Positions 26,010-35,287 of a stretch of DNA of 64,000 nucleotides are shown piece after piece. This stretch comes from Spirochaetota bacterium. Its GTDB lineage: Bacteria; Spirochaetota; Spirochaetia; Treponematales; Rectinemataceae. The stretch lies in the NCBI GenBank assembly GCA_029265255.1, contig JAJUJQ010000002.1, positions 62,001 through 126,000 on the forward strand, in the 5' to 3' direction. Under the pieces are notes generated by a model that worked only from the letters and a program-made list of their open reading frames with translations, was not told where the DNA came from and searched no databases. Both the position numbers and the translations under genes were made by a program. Positions within the stretch are counted from its first letter, which is position 1. Every line of letters starts with the position of its first letter.

Positions 26010-29000
26010 GGGCTGAAGCGCCTGATGGCGCGCAACTGGTTCCGCTCGTAGCGCATTCGGCATATTCGCTATGCTGGGGCGTATCGATGCCGGAACAGCT
26101 GGTTTCCGAAGCTTCGCGGGCTGGATATGGGGCGCTGGCGCTGACCGACCGGAACAGTCTGTATGGCCTTCCGGTATTTCTCGAAGCGTGTAGAAATGCG
26201 GGCGTCAGGCCGGTGATTGGAGTGGAGTTCACGATGGGATGGGGCTGCGTGTCCTCTGGACACGCAGAGAAGCACGAAACGGGCCGGGTGATTGCGATTG
26301 CTCGCAATCGTTCTGGATTTTCAACGCTGTGCAGGATTCTATCGGAACGGGCGAGAGTTCTGAACGAGGGGGGATTACCGGCCTCGACCTGGGCGGTTCC
26401 GCCTCGAAGCCGGCTGCAGGACGCGGCGGACGCGCGGAAGGTACTGGGCCGGGCAGAGGCTGTGGTGCGTGAAGCGCTACTGGAATGCGCGGGCCGGCCC
26501 GATGGTCATGATCTGTTTCTTTTGTCCGACAGCATCGAGTTTCTGCAGAAACTGAAGCCGGGGAGAACATGGGCGGATGCATCTGTCTTTGGTTTGTGTA
26601 CTGGCGCACACAGAGAGCGCTGGCAGAAACTGGCCAGTACGCGGCATCCCCTCGTGGCGAGCCCCGAATTCAACTTGCTGGATGGGCCTGATGTTGACGC
26701 GAAAAACATACAGAGGCTCCTGATCGCGATAGGGCTCGGCTGGACGGTAGATGAAGTTGCACCGGAACTCTGTGCGCCGGTGGCAGAGACTTTGCGGGCG
26801 CGATATTACCCCGAGTGGATTCAGGCCAACGCGCGCATCGTCGCCGAATCCCTTGCCGATCCTTTCAATGGCCTGGTGTTCCCCTCCTGGAAGCCGAACC
26901 GCAGCGCAGCGCACGTAGCGCAACCGACGACCACCCCGCAGCTGACAGCCGCGGCTGAACTTCGTCGGCTCGCGTTTGAAGGTATCCGTCGTCGCTATGG
27001 TGTCCTGAGCGATACAGTCCGGTCGCGCGTCGAGTACGAACTCAGCATTATCGAACAAAAGGGCTTTAGCGATTATTTCCTTGTTGTGCATGATATTGCC
27101 AGGCTTACAAAACGTATCTGCGGCCGCGGCAGCGCTGCCGCGAGCATCATCTCTTACGCGCTTGGTATTACGGACGTCGATCCCGTCGCCCACAATCTTT
27201 ATTTTGAACGCTTTCTCAACCCCGGCCGTCAGGACCCTCCTGATATCGATATCGATTTTGCGTGGGACGAGCGCGACGGCATTCTGGAGCAGACCGTCGC
27301 AATGTTCGGCCCCGAACATTGCGCGCGCGTAGCGAACCACAACTGCTTCCGATTCCGGGGAGCCCTTCGCGATACTGCTCGTGCGTTCGGGATACCGGAT
27401 GAGGAAACCAGCGCCATGGAGCTGCGCCTCGAGCAGGACCGCGAGGCAGCCCTGGCCGCGGCCGATCAAATATGGAAGAAAATCCTAGCCATGGCCGACA
27501 GGGTTACAGGTCTTCCGCGCAACCTCGGCACCCACTCGGGCGGTATTATCATCGTCCCTGGCAGAATCGATGAATATGTCCCCATCGAAAAAACTGGCTC
27601 GGGCATTCTGGTCACGGCGTGGGACAAAGATGGTGTCGAAGCAGCAGGCCTCGTCAAGATCGATCTGCTTGGAAACCGCTCACTGGCTGTGGTACGTGAT
27701 ACACTCGCAGATCTGGAGGAGCAAGGGATTGCGCTTGATCAGGCACGCTGGCACCCGGAAAAGGACCCGGACACCGTTGCCATGATCGCGCGCGGCGATA
27801 CCATGGGCGTTTTTTATGTGGAAAGCCCTGCGATGTGCCTTCTTCAGAAGAAGACCGGGGTCGGAGATTTCGCCCATCTTGTCATCCATTCTTCGATCAT
27901 CCGGCCTGCCGCGAATCGTTTCATAGAGGAGTACATCGAGCGCCTCAAGGGAAAACCCTGGCGGCCTCTTCATCCAGCCCTCGGCGAGCTCTTCGCCGAG
28001 ACCTACGGCATCATGTGCTATCAGGAAGATGTCTCCAAAGCCGCGCAGGCGCTGGCGGGCTTTTCCTCCTCAGATGCTGACGCCATTCGCAAAGTGCTCA
28101 GCAAGAAGGATCGGGGCCATCGCCTCGAAATGTGGAAAAACCGATTCTTTGATGGCTGTCGCGCCCATGGCATCGCTGAGGACATCATCTCGCAGGTGTG
28201 GGACATGATCATGTCCTTCTCTGGCTATTCGTTCGTGAAGGCTCATTCAGCAAGCTACGCGATGCTTTCGTTCCAGTCCGCATGGCTCAGAGCCCACCAC
28301 CCGGCGGCGTTCATGGCAGCGGTTATCTCCAACCGCGGAGGGTTCTATTCGACCCTGGCCTATGCGAGCGAAGCGCGACGGATGGGGCTGAGGCTCCTTC
28401 CGCCCGATGTGAATGAAAGCCAAATTCGCTGCAGAGGACAGGGAACAGAAATCCGCTGGGGACTGGGTATGATTGCAGGTCTGAGGGCATCCACGCCTGC
28501 TGCCATTGTGGCCGCTCGTGAACATGGCGGACACCAACACCCTCACCGCTTCCTCTCCCTCGAGGATTTTGCCGCCCGTGTCTCCTTCGCACGATCCGAA
28601 GCAGAAGCGCTCGTCGGTTCTGGCGCACTGGACGGCGTCGCGCGTGGCATGAATCGGTCTGCCATGCTCATGACACTGCTTAAGGCGTGCGCGCGTCGCA
28701 GTGAACACCCTGAAACAAGCCTTTTCAATGAGGCAGCAGAACCTGCTGGCGAATATAGCGCCAGCGGCGATTTCGCCGATGTTTGCACGCACCAGCCCAG
28801 TGATCTGCGCCATGCTCGCCGCGTCGCGCTTGCGCAACTGAAATGGCTCGGCACTACCCTCGAGATCCATCCCCTGCATCTGGTTCCGGGGGCACTTTCA
28901 TCGCCGCGTATCCGGGCTCGTGACATTTCGCGCCATATCGGCTGTTCTGTGCGGCTTTCCGGCTGGCTCATTACCGCCAAGGAGGTACTCACCCGCCAGG

Positions 29001-29251
29001 AGGAACCAATGGAATTCATTACCTTCGAGGACGAGACCGCGCGCTTCGAAACGGTCCTTTTCCCCGAAGCCTTCCGTCGTTACCGTCCCGCACTCCTGCA
29101 AGGCGGAGCTTTTCTTGTCGAAGGAAGGGTCGAGGAAAGCCATAGGGCCGTTACTCTGGCCATCGAGCGCCTGACTCCTTATCCCCGCATTCCCGAGTTG
29201 CCATCAGAATCCAACAAATCGGCCTCATTTATTCGAGCCGGCCGCTGGTGA
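26003..29251 (+). CDS. dnaE2: DnaE2-like (ImuC) error-prone DNA polymerase III alpha subunit
   Basis: A 1082-residue C-family polymerase. The PHP domain is at the N-terminus (VAHSAYSLCWG, LALTDRNSLYG, PVIGVEF). The polymerase core shows GRGSAAASIISYALGITDVDP, the catalytic acids in PPDIDIDFAWDERD, and VEAAGLVKIDLLG. Helix-hairpin-helix and OB-fold domains (VRLSGWLITAKE, EFITFEDETARFETVLFPE) follow. The length and its place behind an ImuB-like gene fit DnaE2 rather than the replicative DnaE1. It would copy past lesions in damage-induced mutagenesis. It is the last gene of the cassette; no terminator was seen. Confidence 0.88.
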   Translation: MLRAEAPDGAQLVPLVAHSAYSLCWGVSMPEQLVSEASRAGYGALALTDRNSLYGLPVFLEACRNAGVRPVIGVEFTMGWGCVSSGHAEKHETGRVIAIARNRSGFSTLCRILSERARVLNEGGLPASTWAVPPRSRLQDAADARKVLGRAEAVVREALLECAGRPDGHDLFLLSDSIEFLQKLKPGRTWADASVFGLCTGAHRERWQKLASTRHPLVASPEFNLLDGPDVDAKNIQRLLIAIGLGWTVDEVAPELCAPVAETLRARYYPEWIQANARIVAESLADPFNGLVFPSWKPNRSAAHVAQPTTTPQLTAAAELRRLAFEGIRRRYGVLSDTVRSRVEYELSIIEQKGFSDYFLVVHDIARLTKRICGRGSAAASIISYALGITDVDPVAHNLYFERFLNPGRQDPPDIDIDFAWDERDGILEQTVAMFGPEHCARVANHNCFRFRGALRDTARAFGIPDEETSAMELRLEQDREAALAAADQIWKKILAMADRVTGLPRNLGTHSGGIIIVPGRIDEYVPIEKTGSGILVTAWDKDGVEAAGLVKIDLLGNRSLAVVRDTLADLEEQGIALDQARWHPEKDPDTVAMIARGDTMGVFYVESPAMCLLQKKTGVGDFAHLVIHSSIIRPAANRFIEEYIERLKGKPWRPLHPALGELFAETYGIMCYQEDVSKAAQALAGFSSSDADAIRKVLSKKDRGHRLEMWKNRFFDGCRAHGIAEDIISQVWDMIMSFSGYSFVKAHSASYAMLSFQSAWLRAHHPAAFMAAVISNRGGFYSTLAYASEARRMGLRLLPPDVNESQIRCRGQGTEIRWGLGMIAGLRASTPAAIVAAREHGGHQHPHRFLSLEDFAARVSFARSEAEALVGSGALDGVARGMNRSAMLMTLLKACARRSEHPETSLFNEAAEPAGEYSASGDFADVCTHQPSDLRHARRVALAQLKWLGTTLEIHPLHLVPGALSSPRIRARDISRHIGCSVRLSGWLITAKEVLTRQEEPMEFITFEDETARFETVLFPEAFRRYRPALLQGGAFLVEGRVEESHRAVTLAIERLTPYPRIPELPSESNKSASFIRAGRW

Positions 29252-29273
29252 ACTGAATCATTGCGTCCACACC

Positions 29274-29301
29274 TTGCAAAATTGCCAAAATCAATTATAA
29301 T
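29274..29301 (+). promoter_or_regulatory. Predicted promoter of the rrf2-hcp operon
   Basis: TTGCAA at 29274-29279, a 16-bp spacer and consensus TATAAT at 29296-29301, 52 bp before the Rrf2 start codon. Confidence 0.65.
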
Positions 29302-29310
29302 AGGACATGT

Positions 29311-29338
29311 ATATCCGAATTGATTGAATATCCAAATT
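29311..29338. repeat. Direct repeat ATATCCnAATT x2 in the rrf2 leader
   Basis: ATATCCGAATT at 29311-29321 and ATATCCAAATT at 29328-29338, 17 bp apart, just downstream of the predicted transcription start. GGACATGTATATCC overlapping the first copy is a near palindrome. A likely binding site for the Rrf2 protein encoded immediately downstream. Confidence 0.5.
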
Positions 29339-29353
29339 CAAGGGAGGACCTGC

Positions 29354-29761
29354 ATGGATCGAATTTTGGCGATTTCCGACACCGTCAACGCGGCGATTCA
29401 TGCGCTCACGCTCGCGGTGCGGAATGGGGGGCGCGTTTCTGCACGCGAAGCGGCGGAGCGACTCGGCGTTTCATATACCTATCTTTCTAAAATCATGCAG
29501 CGGCTGTCCAATGCAGGTTTTCTGGCCGCCAGCAGGGGAGCGGGAGGAGGGTATATTCTCACGCGGCCGGGAGAGAACATTACCTGCATTGATATTCTCC
29601 TCACCCTTGAGGATGAGTTGCCTATGCGTGAATGCCTGTTCGCGCACGCGGTTTGTATGACCGGTCGATGCGTCCTCCGCACCTTCTGTGAGGAGACTGA
29701 ACAGCGACTGCACCAGCTTCTTGAAAATACCACTATTGCGGACATTGCCCGCAGTTACTAA
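29354..29761 (+). CDS. Rrf2-family regulator with NsrR/IscR-like cysteines
   Basis: A 135-residue regulator. A winged helix-turn-helix ([29 protein letters not shown]) is followed by the GAGGGYIL wing and three cysteines, C94-x6-C101-x4-C106, in the position of the Fe-S cluster ligands of NsrR and IscR; C112 is a fourth. The start ATG follows AGGGAGGA. hcp follows after 22 bp. In many bacteria NsrR-like proteins sense nitric oxide and control hcp, so an NO or redox sensor that regulates itself and hcp is likely. Confidence 0.88.
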   Translation: MDRILAISDTVNAAIHALTLAVRNGGRVSAREAAERLGVSYTYLSKIMQRLSNAGFLAASRGAGGGYILTRPGENITCIDILLTLEDELPMRECLFAHAVCMTGRCVLRTFCEETEQRLHQLLENTTIADIARSY

Positions 29762-29783
29762 TTGTCTACAAAGGAGGAATACC

Positions 29784-31439
29784 ATGTTCTGCAATCAATG
29801 CCAGGAAACGATGAAAAACAGCGCATGCACGCTTGCGCGGGGTGTCTGTGGCAAGACAGCGGAAACCGCACAGCTTCAGGACTTGCTCCTGCACGTCTGT
29901 AAAGGCATCGGATGGTGGGCGCGCCAAGCCATGCCGCGTGGCTGGTACCGCGAAGAGGACGCCTTCTTTATCACCCGTATGCTCTTTGCTACCATCACCA
30001 ACGCGAATTTCTCAGCTCCAGAATTTGAACACTGGATTATGGAGGCGTTAGCGCGGCGCGATGCCATCAGGGCAGACTATCTTGCGCGCGGTGGGCGGAT
30101 TGAATCCTCTCCCCCCGATGCGGCTACTTGGAGCGCGGCAGATCTTGAGTCGTTGAGAGTTGCGGCTTCGGCCGGAAAAGGTGCCCTCACCGAAATTGAA
30201 GACGAAGACATCCGCGCGCTCAAGGCTCTAGTCCTGTATGGACTCAAAGGTATGGCTGCCTATGTCGAACACGCGTATGCGATAGGCCTTTCGAGCCGTC
30301 CGGTATTCGAATTCATGCTGAATGCGTTAGCAGCTCTCGCTGATTCCGCGAGCAGAAGCGATGCGCTCATTTCGCTCGTCCTCGAGACAGGAAAAGTGGG
30401 CGTAGACGCCATGGCTCTTCTTGATAAGGCGAACAGCGATACGTATGGCAACCCCCGCATAACCAAAGTGCGCACTGGCGTCCGCGATCGCCCTGGTATT
30501 CTCATTTCTGGTCATGATCTCAGGGACCTGCATGATCTTCTAGAGCAAACGAAAGATACGGGCATCGATGTCTATACGCACGGCGAGATGTTACCCGCCC
30601 ATTACTATCCTTTCTTTAAGAAGTACGACAATCTCTATGGCAATTATGGGAACGCGTGGTGGAAGCAGGACGCCGAAATAGAAAAGTTTCACGGCCCGGT
30701 TCTTTTTACCTCCAATTGCCTTGTACCGCCGAAGGAAAGCTACAAACATCGCGTTTTTACAACCGGTATTGTGGGATTCGATGGCTGCGCGCACATCCCT
30801 GACCGCGAGCCAGGCAGGATGAAGGATTTTTCGGCCATTATCGAGATGGCTAGGACCTGCCCACCTCCAGAGCCCTTGGAGGATGGAGAAATTATCGGTG
30901 GATTCGCTCATGATCAGGTGTTTGCCCTTGCGGATACTGTAGTGAGCGCAGTCAAATCCGGCGCCATTAAACGTTTCGTGGTCATGGCCGGCTGCGATGG
31001 TCGCCAGCCGAAACGTTCCTACTTTACTGAGGTCGCAGAGGCACTTCCAGCGGATACCGTCATTCTCACTGCGGGCTGCGCCAAGTATCGTTACAACAAA
31101 TTGAACCTGGGAGATATCGGCGGCATTCCGCGTGTGCTCGACGCGGGCCAATGCAACGACTCGTATTCGCTTGCGCTTGTTGCGCTCAAGCTCAAGGAGA
31201 TTTTCGGTCTCGATGATGTCAACAAGCTACCGCTTTCGTTTGATATCGCATGGTACGAACAAAAAGCCGTGCTTGTGTTGCTCGCTTTGTTGTATCTTGG
31301 ATTCAGGAACATACGCCTGGGGCCAACGCTCCCCGGCTTCCTGTCGCCGCGGGTGGCGGACATCCTTGTGGAGAAATTTGGCATCAAAGGCATCGCAACG
31401 CCCGAATCAGACGTCGCTGCGATGATGGCCGGAGCTTGA
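29784..31439 (+). CDS. hcp: Hybrid cluster protein (hydroxylamine reductase)
   Basis: A 551-residue enzyme. The N-terminal cysteine cluster C3-x2-C6-x8-C15-x6-C22 binds a cubane Fe-S cluster. The hybrid-cluster ligands lie in the C-terminal half: [34 protein letters not shown] and ARGxC-like blocks. The shorter N-terminal spacing without a long insertion fits the form found in anaerobes. Hcp reduces NO to N2O, or hydroxylamine to ammonia in vitro, and protects against nitrosative stress. AAGGAGG is 6 nt before the ATG. Probably co-transcribed with the Rrf2 regulator. Confidence 0.95.
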   Translation: MFCNQCQETMKNSACTLARGVCGKTAETAQLQDLLLHVCKGIGWWARQAMPRGWYREEDAFFITRMLFATITNANFSAPEFEHWIMEALARRDAIRADYLARGGRIESSPPDAATWSAADLESLRVAASAGKGALTEIEDEDIRALKALVLYGLKGMAAYVEHAYAIGLSSRPVFEFMLNALAALADSASRSDALISLVLETGKVGVDAMALLDKANSDTYGNPRITKVRTGVRDRPGILISGHDLRDLHDLLEQTKDTGIDVYTHGEMLPAHYYPFFKKYDNLYGNYGNAWWKQDAEIEKFHGPVLFTSNCLVPPKESYKHRVFTTGIVGFDGCAHIPDREPGRMKDFSAIIEMARTCPPPEPLEDGEIIGGFAHDQVFALADTVVSAVKSGAIKRFVVMAGCDGRQPKRSYFTEVAEALPADTVILTAGCAKYRYNKLNLGDIGGIPRVLDAGQCNDSYSLALVALKLKEIFGLDDVNKLPLSFDIAWYEQKAVLVLLALLYLGFRNIRLGPTLPGFLSPRVADILVEKFGIKGIATPESDVAAMMAGA

Positions 31440-31538
31440 TAGCAGGGTCTGACAACCAGCGCGGTACTTGTGCGCATCATAGATCTCACACACAATACGG
31501 GCTAGGATGTCTGGTACGAAGAACGCAAGGAGGGAATG

Positions 31539-32180
31539 ATGACAGGATTTCATGGCGCGCTGTATGAGACACGCGGACAGCGCACGGTTGCCGCGCTGAC
31601 TAAAAATGGGTTTGATGCACTCTATGTGCCTACCGCCGCGGAAGCGGCTGAAAAAGTGCTGGGTTTTGTGAGCGCCGGCGCAAAGATCGGCTTTGGTGGC
31701 TCAATGACGGTAAAGGCCATGGATATCGCAGAACGGGCTCGCCAGAAAGGCGCGATCATTCTGGATCACAATGTCCCAGGGCTCAGCCCGGAACAGAAAA
31801 TGGAGATCCTTCGCGCGCAGCTGACCTGCGATGTCTTCATATCCAGCGCCAACGCGATCACCATGGACGGTTTCATATTCAACGTCGACGGAAACGGCAA
31901 CCGCGTCGCCGCCTTGAGCTTTGGCCCGCGCAAGAATGTCGTTGTTGCCGGGCTCAATAAAGTCGTCGCCAACCTGGATGAGGCCTACGAGCGGCTGCGG
32001 CTGTATGCCGCCCCGCTCAATAATATCAGGCTCAGCAAGCCCAATCCCTGCGTCAAAGCCGGCTACTGCATGGATTGCGCTCTGGACAGCCGTATCTGCC
32101 GCATCTATCACATCTTGAGGCGCAAACCATCCCTCAGCGATTTTACCGTCATTCTCGTAGGCGAGGATATGGGCTTCTAG
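31539..32180 (+). CDS. LUD-domain protein (LutC/YkgG-like)
   Basis: A 213-residue protein. IGFGGSMT near residue 50 and SSANAITMDGFIFNVDGNGNRVAAL are the LUD (DUF162) family signature blocks. Cysteines near the C-terminus (KPNPCVKAGYCMDCALDSRIC) could hold a metal or cluster. LUD proteins include lactate-utilisation subunits, but stand-alone members in anaerobes have unknown roles. Two adjacent ATGs exist; the second is preferred because AAGGAGG then has a 5-nt spacing. It is 99 bp after hcp and may belong to the same regulon. Confidence 0.82.
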   Translation: MTGFHGALYETRGQRTVAALTKNGFDALYVPTAAEAAEKVLGFVSAGAKIGFGGSMTVKAMDIAERARQKGAIILDHNVPGLSPEQKMEILRAQLTCDVFISSANAITMDGFIFNVDGNGNRVAALSFGPRKNVVVAGLNKVVANLDEAYERLRLYAAPLNNIRLSKPNPCVKAGYCMDCALDSRICRIYHILRRKPSLSDFTVILVGEDMGF

Positions 32181-32198
32181 GTCCTTCTTGTTTCAGAG

Positions 32199-32239
32199 CG
32201 CGCGTGGGTATTTTCAGAGCGCCCGCGCGCGTTTTTTTT
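32199..32239 (+). terminator. Intrinsic terminator after the LUD gene
   Basis: Ten-pair GC-rich stem (32199-32208 with 32222-32231, one G-T pair), a 13-nt loop and eight T residues. A direct repeat TTCAGAGCGC overlaps both arms. Confidence 0.88.
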
Positions 32240-32250
32240 AGGGGTGGAAT

Positions 32251-33549
32251 TCAATACCGCAATTCGGCCCTATGCCGCTCGGATCCCTGTTCGTCACGGA
32301 ATATCAGCACCAGCCGCTCAGGTTTAACCTCCACCTCGAGCCAGCCATGTACCCCCACCGCGATCCACTGGGACCATGGCGAATGGTAGCTTGGCTCGGG
32401 ATCGGGATTGCCACCCATTGATCCGACAACAACATACGTAACGCCATTGTGCGAGAGCAGCTCTTGGTAATGATTATGACCAGAAATGACCAGATCGACG
32501 CCATATTTCTCAAAGAGAGGTACCAGTGCCGGGATGTTCTGCCAGTGATCGTACCAGGGAGAGCCACTTACAGGATCATCATACCCCGAAGTATAGAAAT
32601 AGCTATGCGATAGCACGATGAGCGGCTTTTGGGGGTCTGCACCGGCGAGCGTTTTTTCAAGCCAGGTTCTCTGGCGGGTGCCGAAATTCTCGGTTCCCCA
32701 TGGAAGGTCAACTGCGATGATGGTCGCTCCGCCCGCATCGATGCGCCAGTAGTAGGGTGAGCCGGAATCGCTTTTGAAAGAAGGCTGCCAAAAGGCTTTT
32801 GCATAGAGATATTGGCCGCCGAAGAGGGCGTCATGGTTGCCGAGGAGGGGACGCACTGGCACATTTGGTATAAGTGCTTCCATGTCGGAAAGCGCGAGAT
32901 TCCACTGGACAGCGCTGTTTCCGGATTCCACGGTATCGCCGAGCATGAAAAAGGCATCAGGAGCGCTGCGAGCGACGGAAGTGAGAATGTCGGCCCGTGC
33001 GGTGATATTGGCGGTATCGGCTCCCCAGTGGGGGTCCGATGAAAACGCGAGTCTAAGGAGAGGCAACTCGGTGGCAGGGACCGCTATATTGGCAGTAGTG
33101 CTGGCGGATCCAGTGCGGCTCAACGCTGGCATTGAGTCCTCTCGCGCGATGATCCCCTTTGCTGGATTGATGAGAGTAAGACGAGCTGTCTCTATATGGC
33201 CCGTGCGCGGCACTACGATGAGAAATGCCAGAAGAAAAACCGAGATCAGGCCTACCAGCACCGAGGAGACAAGCGATAGCCATCGCATGGCCTTCATCGG
33301 TCCTTTTTGCGCGAGTTTTTCTAGCGGTAGTCCGATGATTGCGGTGCTGAGCGGCAGCAGCCCCATGTACAGGAGCATCTTCAGTATGAGCAATGGATGC
33401 CATACATAGAGCCCTCGGGCCCCTTCGAGGCTGTAGTGGTAGGCATTCATTCCCACACAAAGGATGAGGGCAGCCAGCGCCGCACTTATAACCGTCCGTC
33501 GTGAAGGAACGCGGAATTTTGCCTTTGGCGACACATTCTGATCTTTCAT
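32251..33549 (-). CDS. Membrane-anchored calcineurin-like metallophosphoesterase
   Basis: A 432-residue protein. Three or so transmembrane helices fill the first 120 residues, then a metallophosphoesterase domain follows with SSDPHWG (DxH), MLGDTVES (GDxxE-like), LLGNHDA, VLSHSYFYT and ISGHNHYQ. These supply the full dinuclear metal site. The substrate is unknown. The ATG is 7 nt after a TGGTATAGT extended -10 on the minus strand, with no clear ribosome site, so a leaderless transcript is possible. It is divergent from the 5'-nucleotidase gene. Confidence 0.87.
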   Translation of the reverse strand: MKDQNVSPKAKFRVPSRRTVISAALAALILCVGMNAYHYSLEGARGLYVWHPLLILKMLLYMGLLPLSTAIIGLPLEKLAQKGPMKAMRWLSLVSSVLVGLISVFLLAFLIVVPRTGHIETARLTLINPAKGIIAREDSMPALSRTGSASTTANIAVPATELPLLRLAFSSDPHWGADTANITARADILTSVARSAPDAFFMLGDTVESGNSAVQWNLALSDMEALIPNVPVRPLLGNHDALFGGQYLYAKAFWQPSFKSDSGSPYYWRIDAGGATIIAVDLPWGTENFGTRQRTWLEKTLAGADPQKPLIVLSHSYFYTSGYDDPVSGSPWYDHWQNIPALVPLFEKYGVDLVISGHNHYQELLSHNGVTYVVVGSMGGNPDPEPSYHSPWSQWIAVGVHGWLEVEVKPERLVLIFRDEQGSERHRAELRY

Positions 33550-33605
33550 GGTTCCGACTATACCAGGAAAAAGAAAATGATATAAGCCGAAACACTCGTT
33601 TTCAC

Positions 33606-33634
33606 TTGTTTACTCGCATGGCGGGGGATATAAT
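33606..33634 (+). promoter_or_regulatory. Predicted promoter of the 5'-nucleotidase gene
   Basis: TTGTTT at 33606-33611, a 17-bp spacer and consensus TATAAT at 33629-33634, 45 bp before the ATG. Confidence 0.65.
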
Positions 33635-33679
33635 GAACATATTCAAATCATTCCTGAGAATCGAGGAAGGAGGTACATA

Positions 33680-35194
33680 ATGTTCAGAAGATTCGGCAAG
33701 ATTGCTGTGCTTGTCGCGGCGATTTTCACTCTGGCGTTCACCGGAAATCTGGCGGCCTTGGACAACCTGCCCGGTGAAGTCCAGATCACCTTCGCACATA
33801 CCAACGATACGCATGGGCGCATTGTAGAAAGCAAAACCGAACTGGGCTACCCGAAAATCTACGCGGCAGTCCAGGATCTGAAGGCGAAAAACCCAAACAC
33901 CCTGCTGATCGATCTGGGCGATACTCTGCATGGCCTGCCTATCATCAATATCGATAAGGGCGCTACAGAAGTCTCGCTCATGAACGAGCTCGGGTATGTC
34001 TACATGGTGCCAGGAAACCATGATTTCAATTATGGATTCGACCGCCTCATGGAGCTTGCCAAGCTGGCAAAATTTAAGATTCTGGCTGCAAACGTCTGGA
34101 AGGATGGCAAGCGGGTATTCCCAGCCTACGAAATCCGGGATATTGGTGGAGTGCGTGTTGCGTTCTTCGGCCTGGCATCGCCGGAAACCGCCTATAAAAC
34201 CGATCCAAAAGGCATCGAGGGTGTCACATTCAGCGATCCGATTGTAGAAGCAAAACTCGTGGCAGCGGAGCTGGCTGGCAAGTATGATCTGCTGGTATGT
34301 CTGTCGCACCTAGGTGTCGATGATTCGAGTGATCCCACTTCAATCACGGTCGCCCGATTCGTTCCCCAGATCGATGTCATCCTTGACGGTCACAGCCATT
34401 CCAAATTAGAGGATATTCAAAAGAAGAACCAGACCGCGACGCTCATCGCCAGTACCGGCGCGTATGGTACCGGCCTTGGCATAGTCACTGTCGTGGTCGG
34501 CCCGGATCGCAAGGTTGTATCCAAGACGGCTCGTACCATAACCCCTGCCAATGCACCAGATCTGAAAGGTGACGCGCGTATCGCCGATATCATCAAGGCT
34601 GCGCAGAAGGAGCAGGAAGCGATTCTATCACAGGTCGTAGGCAATACCGCAGTCAAACTCGAAGGTACCCGCGAAATTGTGCGTACTTCCCAAACCAACC
34701 TCGGGACGCTCATTGCCAACGGTATGCGCTACCTCACTGGTGCCGACTTTGCGCTCATGAATGGCGGTGGCATCCGCGATTCGATCCCGGCAGGCCCGAT
34801 CACGCTCAAGCAGATCTACACGGTACAGCCGTTCGGCAACTATATTCAGACCGGCAAGGTGCTCGGCAAGGAAATCGATGCCATCATCGAAAATGGCGTC
34901 GGCAAGCTGCCCGCGCCGGATGGTCGCTTCCCTCACTTTGCGAATCTGACCTATGTGCTGGATGTGAGCAAACCTGCGGGTGACCGCGTGTCGGACATTC
35001 GGATTGGGGGTGTGCCTGTTGACCCCGCGAAAGAATACACCATCGCGACGCTCAATTTCATCTTCAATGGTGGAGACGACTACCGCATGCTGGTAGGGAA
35101 GGCCCAGAACGACTTCCCCTCGGACGCGGAAGTCCTCGTAAAATACATTCAGTATCTCGGCACGATTACGAACGAGAATATGGTGTTGAAGTGA
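33680..35194 (+). CDS. Exported 5'-nucleotidase / UDP-sugar hydrolase family protein
   Basis: A 504-residue secreted enzyme with a signal peptide ending near the AALDN region. The N-terminal metallophosphatase domain has FAHTNDTHGR, LLIDLGDTLHG, VPGNHDFNYG and ILDGHSHSK. The C-terminal 5'-nucleotidase domain has MNGGGIRDSIPAG and YTVQPFGNYI. It probably dephosphorylates nucleotides in the periplasm for salvage. It has an AGGAAGGAGG ribosome site and ends at a terminator shared with the convergent membrane-protein gene. Confidence 0.93.
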   Translation: MFRRFGKIAVLVAAIFTLAFTGNLAALDNLPGEVQITFAHTNDTHGRIVESKTELGYPKIYAAVQDLKAKNPNTLLIDLGDTLHGLPIINIDKGATEVSLMNELGYVYMVPGNHDFNYGFDRLMELAKLAKFKILAANVWKDGKRVFPAYEIRDIGGVRVAFFGLASPETAYKTDPKGIEGVTFSDPIVEAKLVAAELAGKYDLLVCLSHLGVDDSSDPTSITVARFVPQIDVILDGHSHSKLEDIQKKNQTATLIASTGAYGTGLGIVTVVVGPDRKVVSKTARTITPANAPDLKGDARIADIIKAAQKEQEAILSQVVGNTAVKLEGTREIVRTSQTNLGTLIANGMRYLTGADFALMNGGGIRDSIPAGPITLKQIYTVQPFGNYIQTGKVLGKEIDAIIENGVGKLPAPDGRFPHFANLTYVLDVSKPAGDRVSDIRIGGVPVDPAKEYTIATLNFIFNGGDDYRMLVGKAQNDFPSDAEVLVKYIQYLGTITNENMVLK

Positions 35195-35252
35195 AAGAGT
35201 GATGTAGCAGAAAGGAGCGCGCCGACCGAGGCGCTGTCTCTTGGTGAACGCA

Positions 35253-35287
35253 GAGCGCTGGCCGTAAGGCTGGCGCTCGTTTTATTT
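35253..35287 (+). terminator. Intrinsic terminator after the 5'-nucleotidase gene
   Basis: Stem GAGCGCTGGCC / GGCTGGCGCTC (11 pairs including two G-T) with a 4-nt loop, followed by GTTTTATTT. It overlaps the 3' end of the convergent gene by 6 bp. Confidence 0.82.

Noticed and set aside
26477..27469. 330-codon open frame antisense to dnaE2
   Set aside because: It covers the conserved polymerase core on the other strand and has no recognisable domain.
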